A DNA stretch of 64,000 bases from Nephrocerus scutellatus. Its lineage: Eukaryota > Arthropoda > Insecta > Diptera > Pipunculidae. A program made the translations under genes and the position numbers. The stretch lies in contig OX352765.1 in the NCBI GenBank assembly GCA_947095585.1, forward strand, positions 22,164,254 to 22,228,253, written 5' to 3'. The notes under the pieces were generated by a model, which was given only the letters and a program-made list of their open reading frames with translations, was not told where the DNA came from and made no database searches. Shown here piece by piece: positions 55,235-64,000 of this stretch (position 1 is its first letter; each line of letters begins with the position of its first letter).

Positions 55235-56840
55235 TATTAGCGTTAATCGGCCAGTTAATGCTTCTAAAGAAATTATTGAGACCATCCCAGTATGGCGTGT
55301 TGATAGTAAACTGTCATTGCCACGTTAGGATGCAATGCCCATTATCATTTTATTTTTTTCCTCAACGTGCGTACACAAATTACCACTTTTTGTTATTATT
55401 TTGTGATGTTTCTTATAACACCGATTCGAACGGCCATGGAACCTTCTTTTATCCAATTACCGCTTGTTACATATTTAGAGCAAATCCACAATGGATAACC
55501 GTTGCCAAAAACTCACTCAACTCATCGCTATGTCGTCAGCCACCACCAACAACTAAACCTTCCCAAAATCATTACTCAAGCTCAAATCCTCTTCTTTTGT
55601 CACTTGCTGTGGATTTATTATGACTGACAGTCATGGATTTAAAGTGGATAAGCAGGAAGCAACATCAGTGGCTTATGGCAGCATCAGCACTCATCAGATT
55701 TTATGTTACCTCTCGGTACTCAACCTATAAATGGACAGTGGCGGTTGTCCAGAATTTGAAGCATGTCGCCACCATGTCATACCCTAAACATCATGATGCT
55801 GATCCCAAGAGAGAGAGAGTAAAATGAAAACCCAGCCCATCCAGACAAGCAAATTCAGACGAAATTTCCAACAAACTGGAAGAGAAAAAAAACCAGCAAA
55901 ATGCAACATCAATATTTAACCAGCTTCCAGCTGATACTGCCAGTTGATCCGGGTGCATTTGATGACAGACTGCTTGTGGGCGGTAGGGATTTTTTCAGCA
56001 AAAAATGCATCACTTAAAGTGTTTCGGTTGGATGTTAGCGCGCAGCCACCCACACCGATACCCCGACACCATTACCAGGCGGGAACATGCCATTTTTGCA
56101 CTGTGCATTACTTCTCGTTGTCATGTTGGTATTTAGCAATAAAGATTACAAACTGCCAAAACGTGCACGGATTGTCAATCACGAATCATTAAGTGTGAGC
56201 GCTGCTGGATTGTGTTCCGTTGCGTATTCGCCGTGATGTTCCGTCCCTGAGCAGTCTCGTCGGAAGTGTTGCAGCGAACAAACAAATCGGTTTAAAGTAC
56301 GGAAATACGTGTAACGTGTATGCCTGTGCGCTTGTATAGGCAAAAATAGCGAAAGTATATTTATGTCATTATACGCGAGGTATGACTTTTATTACATGTA
56401 TCAACGATGTCGTGTCACTTTTACTTCCAGACCGACAGTTTTTGCCCCATCTGACATCACGTTTGTTACGCGCACTGTGTAAACGAGTCCGTTCACGCTC
56501 CAACATAACGGTTTGTCGTTAATTTAACATTATCGCAAGTAAAGTGCGCAGATAAAATAAATTACATCAGTTAGATGGATATTAAGGGCATCTCCAGGCG
56601 AATACACGCTGTAAACATCAATAAAAGGATACTTAAAGGCTCTCCAGTCCAGATTATAAGGAACTTTCCAAACTGGATGATGTTTATGTCAATTTAAATT
56701 GAATAATCAAAAGAGGAAGAGAGAAAGAGGAAGTAAAAGAGATCAATTCAGTTTGTCAGTTTGTCTTAAAAAAAAACAAAAACCCGAGTTCTTGTGTCTG
56801 CTTGTGTCTTGCCCATTATAGCGAATTATTTTGCGCTATA
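55235..56840. other. No gene seen
   Basis: 1.6 kb, less repetitive than its surroundings. A 121-codon frame at 55258-55623 has no domain and overlaps a LINE edge. It may be unique host DNA. I cannot name an exon or promoter. Confidence 0.35.
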
Positions 56841-56841
56841 A

Positions 56842-56852
56842 AAATCTCTATA
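56842..56852. repeat. SINE target duplication, left copy
   Basis: aaatctctata here and at 57148-57158 flanks the SINE. Eleven perfect bases fit LINE-driven insertion. Confidence 0.75.
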
Positions 56853-57147
56853 ATAATAATAATATTCGGCACGACAGACCATTGCGGTCCAAGGCCTAAC
56901 TTTTCGCGACCATTTGTGCTGCGCATGTTAATTTTTGACACAAATGGAAGGGACCTACAATTTAAGGCCGGATCCGAACGGCGAATTGAGAAGCTTTCCG
57001 TGACAAGGTATTACTCTCGGAACGTTTGTCACCCATTCGCGAGAGTTGGGACACCGTGAAAAAAATTTTGGTGTTGCTGGGATTCGAACCTGAACCTCCT
57101 GCTCAGCAGCCATGTGCCCTTCCACTGAGCCACGGTGACCCGCATAC
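56853..57147 (-). mobile_element. tRNA-derived SINE, full length
   Basis: On the minus strand the element starts near 57147 with a tRNA-like head. It has an A box tggctcagtgg (57132-57122) and a B box ggttcgaatcc (57090-57080), which would drive RNA polymerase III transcription. The body has aacaccaaaatttttttcac and tgacaaacgttccgagagta, then cggccttaaattgtaggtcc and ttccatttgtg. It ends in an (ATT)n tail at 56864-56853. The length is about 295 bp. It codes for nothing and would depend on a LINE's enzymes. A 3'-truncated relative lies at 33445-33578. The tRNA of origin is not certain. Confidence 0.9.
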
Positions 57148-57158
57148 AAATCTCTATA
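57148..57158. repeat. SINE target duplication, right copy
   Basis: aaatctctata, identical to 56842-56852. Confidence 0.75.
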
Positions 57159-57480
57159 TTGGTCTAATATTGGTAACTCAATTAAAACAGTGGAGCACGA
57201 ATTTGAAGTAGTGTATTCATATAGACGTCTCGGGTCAACTGTAGAAGCCGATAACAGCGTGGAACAAGAGATACGCGCATGGTTGCTTAAAACCAACAAA
57301 GTCGGTCAAGACTCTTCAAATCCAGGTAATTATTTAACAATAAAATCCAAGCTGCTTGTTTGTAAGACAATGGTCATACCAGTACTAACATATGGATCCG
57401 AGACTTGGGTGCTTAGAAGAAGCATTCTAACCTCTTAGCCGCGTTCGAGAGGAAAGTCTTACGGAGAACTGTTTAACCCA
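57159..57480 (+). mobile_element. RTE-like LINE, thumb region fragment
   Basis: The sequence follows 16975-17265 closely. VEHEFEVVYSYRRLGSTVEA lies near 57192, the segment after the YADD motif, then SKLLVCKTMVIPVLTYGSET and W near 57350. The open stretch 57190-57438 ends at a stop where the parent family continues. The fragment is only the thumb and is dead. Confidence 0.8.
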
Positions 57481-57484
57481 TAAC

Positions 57485-58735
57485 CCATATGTGAGGAGGA
57501 GCGAATCTGGAGACTCTAGATGTATATCTAATTGCCTCTACCACTTACTCGCTTATGCACGTACAAGTAAAGAAATAAACCGAACAACTAAATTTACTGT
57601 ACCAGTTACGAAAAGGTTTCTAATTTCCCTTCATCGATTCATCGAACTCTAATTCTTCAATGGATTTGCAAAACAAATTTCCTTATCTCGTCTCACACAT
57701 TCACTCTTGATGAAAAGCAATATCGCCGGCACCGCAACATACCCAGGCATTTTGCATTTCTTAATATTTTCTCAAATGAGTCTTTAAGGATTGCTGATTA
57801 TTACCTGCATTAAATTTTACGAACGATAAAATAACAGCGATTAGTATACATGTATAGGGGTGGGTATATCGTCCATGACAAATGACAGGTTCCGACTTAA
57901 AATGCTGGGGTATTTGCGAATATCGATTTTTGTTTTAGGCTCTGCCGCAACTTAAATTGTCAGCTTTAATTAAAATAATTATCAAGGAGGGCGAGTGAGT
58001 TAAAGGCGCCGCGTATTGTACCAAAACAAAAGCATTGCAAATTAAAAGTTGACAATGAAGCGCAATGCCAGCTCTCTTGACTTAGATTGAACAGCAAAAA
58101 ATCTTTAATTTAGTTGCAGTCAAAGTCATAGGAACAATAAAAAATCAACCCACATGAATTGTCAATATTATTGGAAATGCATATTGCTTTAAATGTAGTT
58201 CTTCACAACAAGCACTACGACATTAAACCGCTTGCCTCGTGGAGACTAGCTCAACGAACATGACAGTAACATCGAAGTAGCCTTTTGAATGAGAAAATTG
58301 CTGCTGTAACTGAAGATGCCAAAGAGGACCTAAGAACATCAAGAACTAGTAGATTTCTGTGGTTCCTTTTTATTATGTCTGAATTTAAGTTTTGGACTGC
58401 TGACTCAATTTCTGTTCTGGATGTTCGTGAAGTTTTTGGGTGGTGAATATGTGCGCTTATATATTTTCTGTATTTAAGCCAGTTTCTATTTTTGTTTGTA
58501 AAATTTGCTGAGGAATCTAGTGGTGCAGGGGTCTTTCTCCACTAAATTGTAACGGGGGAATAATCAGATCAGAGCTCTAGACTTAATTCTACAATACCTC
58601 AAGGCTCACACAGTTCTATGGCAGAATGCCAGACCTATCGACTTGACGGATATATTGGCATTCATAAGAGGACTAGGCCACCACATAATGTGGTAGAGAT
58701 CTGGTAAGCACAATAGACCTTAAGGTCGCAGTGCA
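57485..58735. other. No gene seen
   Basis: 1.25 kb, AT-rich. 58555-58700 may belong to another decayed element but I cannot read a clear frame. Confidence 0.35.
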
Positions 58736-58739
58736 CAAG

Positions 58740-60490
58740 GCTTTTCAGCCCACCAACAATAAAATTAATAATTCTACAATGAAGTTGTTTCAATTTTGGT
58801 TGGCTTGTAATGCCGAAGTTCATCAGGTCTGGAATTTTTTGTCGATCTGCAGGCCAGTAAGTTGGATTACTAGAAGAGATGGTATCGAATCCTGATTTAG
58901 ATTCTAGGTTGCAGAGCCTATTACCCGTTGGGCTGATAAGCCTTGATCCCCAGTAAGTATGTTTTATGTTGTAGTCGTCTGCTGGGAAGTATTTTAAAGA
59001 ATTGAATGTACTGCTCTTCTTTTTAATTGTACTGCAGTGGACCGTATAAAGCCAAAATATTAATTTCTTCCAGGCAGATAGAAGTTGCTTGTAAGTATTC
59101 CTTACTGAATTCCTCCATTAAAGGGTGTCTTAGCTTCTGCCTAATTATAATACCGGTTCACCCGTGTGCTTTGCCTGTTGGGTATTTTGTGTCATAAAAG
59201 ATATAGTCCTTAACTCTAAACTAAGTTTTTTGGGAGAATAGTTTCAGAAACCAACATTATATCAATGTGGTTTCTCTTTAGAAAGTACTCAAGTTCGAGT
59301 TTGCGCTGGCTCAGACCGTTTACATAGCAATGAAAAATATTTATAATATTCACGGCTTTTTGAGGATTGCTTGCATAAGCATAGCTTTTCAGCATCTTCT
59401 GCTTAATATTTTGCATATTTATCATGAATCAGTTTATTGTTTGCATGAAATTTTCTAGGAGCTATTCTAGTTTACTCGATTGAAGCACGTTAAAGGAAAA
59501 TGATTCAGCGTTTGATTTCACCTCGTTTCCATAAAAGTGTGGCTGATTTATAGGATGAACAGAATTTTGATCAATTAGAGCATTTAAATCTGCAAGGCAG
59601 CTTTTTCGCATTGGTTGTGGTAGAGTCTATGATCTCTCTTTTAGAGCTCTGAAAACCGGGCAGCCTCTGTAGTTCGCAATGTGATCTTTCCCGCAGTTAC
59701 TGCATTTTTTCAAGTTTAGGTTAGTTTTCTCATTGTTGCAGTCGTTAGAGTTGTGTAGATCCCCACACGTTAAGCATACTGCAATTAGAGAGCAGTAATT
59801 CTTGGTATGACCAAACTGCTGGCAGCAGTTTGATCATTGAACAGGTCCGCTATACTTATCGACTGAAATGTTGCGATTTAGATGGTATTTCAGATTATAC
59901 CTAAATCGGATGTATTTAATATTTTTAACGGATTTTTTGGTTAAAGTCCAACTCTATTCGAAAGAGTGGCTGAGGATTATTTTCTCTATTTTTAATGTTG
60001 TAAACATATCTGACTTTGAAACCTCTATTTCAAGCGCTTCTTTAATTTCAGATGTTTGAATGCCGTTTTTCTATTCCCTTAATAACTACGGTTATCAGGG
60101 CCGTTCGTCTTGCAGATTTTTAGTTGATAGGTGTAAAAGCTCTTTTTGTTTTTCTCTAGGTCTGATATGACTTTTCGAAAAATGTGTTCGTCGATGGTTT
60201 ATACCTTGGCCTTGGAGATATTGTCTTTTTATTAAGAGAGACTACATGAAAAATGTTAACCACCAGCTATTTCCGAAAGATGTTTTACCAGAGGTACTTT
60301 CTCTAAGATAAATTGGTGGGGGGTTAATGCTTTTTATTACATGGCTGATCATTATCCGCTTCGTCTGGTAGAATGGCGAAACTATTTTGGGCTTTGAGTT
60401 GTCAGCTATACTTTTTGGTAGCTTGGCACTGGGAGCTACTTTAGAGGATTTCGAGCTTAGTTTGCGCTTAGTTACCATAACATAAGGAAG
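58740..60490 (-). mobile_element. Jockey LINE, gag ORF1 and endonuclease of ORF2 (decayed)
   Basis: On the minus strand ORF1 starts at 60478 with MVTKRKLSSKSSK and reaches INPPPIYLREST near 60310, a jockey gag motif. Near 59830-59650 lie three zinc knuckles: CCQQFGHTKNYC, CLTCGDLHNSNDC and CSNCGKDHIANYRGC. ORF2 starts near 59425 with a block ending GLSQRKLELEYFLKRNHIDI, followed by MLVSET with the catalytic Glu. YDTKYPTGKAHG lies near 59185 with a stop after it. KHTYWGSRLISPTGNRL lies near 58955 and NPTYWPADRQKIPDLMNFGI near 58855, where the expected catalytic DFA/SDH end is not preserved. The RT is absent. Frames are broken between the blocks. Confidence 0.9.
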
Positions 60491-60494
60491 CGAG

Positions 60495-63035
60495 TTTATA
60501 GCGACTTTTATTTTGCAGGTTCTGTTCTTGATGATTTTTAAAATTTTTGGTTTTAACCTTCTCTCTTAGAAGTAGAGCGACCAATTCCCATTTTCAATAT
60601 TGATCGAATTGGAGTGTGCCTTGCCGTTCGCGATTTTAGAAAACTTTGAAGGAGGTTTTGGAGTTAATTGGTACCAAAGGATAGGTAATAAAAATACCTT
60701 TCATTTTAGAAAGACTTTTGAAATGGGACTTTTCACTGAACTGAAAAATGTGGTTTGAAAATCGTTTATAAATACTTGTCATTGTAGAGTCACGGTTAAA
60801 TTACTCGTAAATTCTTCATTTAAAAATTATGAAAATAAAAAGAATAAAAAATGGTTAACTTGCCGCTTAGAACAAAACTTCATTTTCACTTGATATATCC
60901 TAAGGGGTTGTGCAGAATATTTTCTCTTACCAACTGAGCGCACAGTTGCTTATTGTCCTGCTGCTTGTCAAACTCTTTCCAAGCAGAAAATGGCTGATTG
61001 TTTCCACATCAGCGATATCCTCATCATCGTCATCATCATAACAGTCGTTCCATTCACTTGTTTATTGCTTGGAGGTTTTTCTGTCTCCAGTGTAAATAAA
61101 GTGCCATTTGCCGACAAAGAGTAAAATGTGTGCGCATATGTGTTTGTGTGTGTGTATGTGAGGAAGGGACAGAAACAGGATTAAAAAGGGATTACGCTGG
61201 AGACACACACATACGTTTCGTAGGTACTCTGACGCTTTTTGTGTTTTTTTGTTCTTTCTTTATGAATAATGAACAATATTTTTTTCAAATATGTGACATA
61301 TTTTCACGAAATACTGTTGTCACATTGCACTCTGGGGCAAAAAAGAGTACAGTCGAAGGGAATATTTTGTGTGGTTTGTGATTCGTTTGTTTATGCTTTA
61401 TTTCATAAAAACTTATACCTTTGGCGCGTTTTTTTAATAGATTAACGTGAAGGAGTAATTTCACTATTTCCACGCCCACAACTAATAAAAATTTCTTTGC
61501 TTATTGTAAGAAAACGCAGGCAATTCTTTGGGCTGACGAAATTTAATTCCCTCCAAATGTAATTCGAATTTATTTCTATAAATAAATTACATTTATAACA
61601 TATAATATATTAAAGTTACAATTTAAGTCTTATCGTAGTTTTGCTGCCCAACCTGTCGAATGCTGCGATTTCTAATAAAAAACTGAAACCTTGATACTTG
61701 ATTATGATATGAATTGACCTGTCCTGACTTGAATTGATGTCGTGATAATGAAAACACTAACACCGAAAATATATTTTTCTTAAAAACACTCTGTGACATT
61801 TGTCCCAATGTTCACCCTTATTTGTCCTTGTTGCCACTAGGTATTAAAATCGAGCGTATACAACTTTTTGGATAGAAAATAAAACAATTTACATACGAGT
61901 AGAGTATTATTCACATCAATCCAATCTGTCAAAAATGACAAATGACTAAAACGGTGAAAAGAGAAAGGTTTAACTGAGTACAACCACACACACACAGCGC
62001 ACAGATACCTGCCTTCGTACGTAATACTCAAAGTTGTTCCATTAGGAGTTAGTCGTTATACACATTGTGTGTAGGTGGAGTTTGTTGGGACATCTTCTTC
62101 ATCCCCTATTCCGATGCACTATATATATATATACTTGGGGAATTATATCCTCATCGAAAAAGTGAATTTTCAGCAAATGATACCAAGCATATACTACATA
62201 CGATGAAGTCCTATAACATACTACTTCTAATTGCGTTCTGAAACAGAGTACAGCACAGGAAATTCCGAGCTGAACAGTTTTCGTTATTTTCCGTCCGTCC
62301 GTTCGATCACACTGTCGGTGACATTTTTCACAGAACGCCGTGGACATACGTACTTGTATGCGTGTGCGTGTACGGGTGCTCGCATTCCCATTCACCTGGC
62401 ATGTTCATGTGACGATCGTATGGTATGAATGATTTAATGAAAACCTGAAAACCCTCTTCAAATGTGCAGAAGCATACGTATACGGCGAAGAATACCTCTG
62501 TCTTTATCGTAATCGGTCAGCACGTAAAAAATGACATGAACGACATTTAAATCGGTCTGCAAAATACATGAGTATGAATTTCTAAGGATTAATTGTGATT
62601 TATGGTACGATGTCTATGAAAAGTTCTTAGAGCAATTGAATCTTTCTCTCTCTTACCATTTTTTGGAAGGTATGTAAAGGGAAAAATGCGGTGATTTCCA
62701 GTGAGAGACGATATGCACAACTTTTGGCCTATTAGGTATTTTAAAATTAATGTTTTTTTGTGTATTTTCCATTTGTATTATTGTATTGTATATGTATTGT
62801 AGGTATGGCGGTTAGCCATCAGCAGAATATGGGGAATAATCAGAATTGCAGGTGGCCGTAGTAACTATCTCTGATTGGTGGATCCATGTGGTGGCCGCCG
62901 GTAATTTTCTTTCAATACATCAGGAAAAAAGCTGAATGATCCGGCTAGTCCTATCAAAGTAAGGTTGACACGCGGTCAATGACCTCGACTGTAAAAAAAA
63001 ATTATTATACGGAACCCAAAATACACTGATGAACG
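60495..63035. other. No gene seen; (GT)n at about 61130-61158
   Basis: 2.5 kb, AT-rich, with frames up to 98 codons on both strands that show no domain. It may be unique intergenic or intronic DNA. Confidence 0.4.
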
Positions 63036-63039
63036 ACGA

Positions 63040-63910
63040 AGATCACGGCAACGAAAACGGCTAAATGATTTAAGTATTTTCTCATGGAACTCAGGCCCAC
63101 GGTATAGAGCTCGACCTGCATAGCAGCTAGTAAATGTAATGCAGACATCCAGCAGATGAGATGGACGGGGAATGGTGTCTTACAAAAATCAGAATTTGAC
63201 ATATATTACAGCTGTCATGCAAGACATTATGGGCTCGTGTTGGGGTTTCTAGTCAGCAAAAGAATGAAACCTACCGTTATTGGATTTAAAGCAGTAAATG
63301 AACGGCTATGCGGCCTTCGTGTGTGGCGCAGATCTAACAACGTGAGCCTCATAAATGTTCACGCACCCATAGTGGATTCCCCAGATTATGAAAAAGAAAA
63401 ATTTTAATCAGTCGAACGGGAACTCCATGCCTGCTCTCAGTATGATGAAAAATCATTCTGGGATTATGAATGCAAAAATTAGTAGGTAGCCAGTATTCTG
63501 GCAGTACATTGGCACTAATGACAATGGACAACGAGTCATAGAGATGGCAGCAAGCAATAATTTGGTCGTTGCGAGTACAAGGTTTGCGCGTAAAAATATC
63601 CACAAAGCTACCACTCGCAACCAGATAGACCACGTGTTGATAAACCACCGCCACAACCCTAACCTAATGACGGTACAAACGTACCTACGTCGATTCGGAC
63701 CACTATCTTGTTGGTATGGTGCTCCGAACGCGGATTGCATTATCACGGAAGACTGCATCCGCGAAACAGATTCGATTCGACACGGCTGCCCTTCACAACG
63801 AAGAGATCAGAAACAACTACGGTCAAGCGATGTGACTCGCCCTAAATGCAGTTAGAGTCCTGGTGCTGAGATGTCCAGCGTAGAAGAGAAATGGATACGC
63901 CTTAAGATTA
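63040..63910 (+). mobile_element. RTE-like LINE, endonuclease domain (decayed)
   Basis: From 63066 one frame reads LSIFSWNSGPRYRA with a stop soon after. Next come MRWTGNGVLQKSEFDIYYSC at 63156, GLVLGFLVSKRMKPTVIGFK near 63230 and VSLINVHAPIVDSPDYEKEK near 63345. Another frame from 63544 reads AASNNLVVASTRFARKNIHK followed by RNQIDHVLINHRH near 63623. This is the order of an apurinic-type endonuclease of RTE/BovB-like elements. Its Asn-Hi/Val-x-A-P motif and QIDHV block are recognisable. The catalytic SDH near the C terminus is not clear. The RT would follow beyond about 63910 but is not seen before the window ends. Confidence 0.8.
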
Positions 63911-64000
63911 CATGTAATACATGACACAGCTGTCATGATAGGAAGAGAGCAACCCATCATTAAGTTAATATGCTGCCTCATCAAGTCCCCTGTGGACTTA

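Overview
The window is repeat-dense, AT-rich animal DNA. It has no operons, no bacterial-type genes and no host protein gene that I can recognise. The transposon set (a BEL/Pao LTR element, jockey, I-like, LOA-like, CR1-like and RTE-like LINEs, and a tRNA-derived SINE), with many TTG/CAA, CA and TA microsatellites, points to an insect, most likely a higher fly. A tephritid would fit, but that rests on general resemblance of the repeats, not on a database match. Clade names for the LINEs come from remembered motif styles and are hedged.

Layout. 1-6227: a CR1-like LINE 3' part on the minus strand, an I-like LINE on the plus strand, a 17-bp minisatellite (3395-4390), a 72-bp duplication that may belong to an old LTR, and a small LINE tail. 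6228-12960: a complete BEL/Pao retrotransposon on the minus strand with two identical 673-bp LTRs, a 5-bp target duplication, a tRNA-Tyr-type primer site and one uninterrupted 1732-codon Gag-Pol frame; it is the only apparently intact protein-coding unit here. 14340-17770: three decayed LINEs in a row (LOA/R1-like, RTE-like, and a jockey tail in the opposite direction). 18380-19580: a 120-bp repeat and a long TA tract. 20275-27430: two related LOA-like LINEs, one carrying a 433-bp nested insertion with a 13-bp target duplication, the other carrying an internal 61-bp minisatellite of about nine copies. 28850-39560: more LINE fragments, two tRNA-like SINE heads and two degenerate tandem repeats. 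41370-47460: a plus-strand CR1-like endonuclease fragment, a LOA-like 3' end with a (TACC)n tail, an RTE-like fragment and a long minus-strand CR1-like LINE. 47700-47990: a G/T-rich repeat. 50240-55230: two tail-to-tail LOA-like fragments, an RT scrap, and a CR1-like LINE with three identical 157-bp tandem copies. 56842-57480: a full-length SINE with an 11-bp target duplication next to an RTE-like fragment. 58740-60490: a decayed jockey LINE with gag zinc knuckles and endonuclease. 63040-63910: an RTE-like endonuclease.

The pieces do not form a cooperating gene system. All LINE copies carry stops and frameshifts, so any mobilisation of SINEs or LINEs would depend on active copies elsewhere. 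The BEL element looks young and potentially autonomous. I did not find a previously undescribed biological system; the most useful observations are the young BEL copy, the nested insertion with its empty-site paralogue, the SINE family, and the tandem expansions inside LINE coding DNA.
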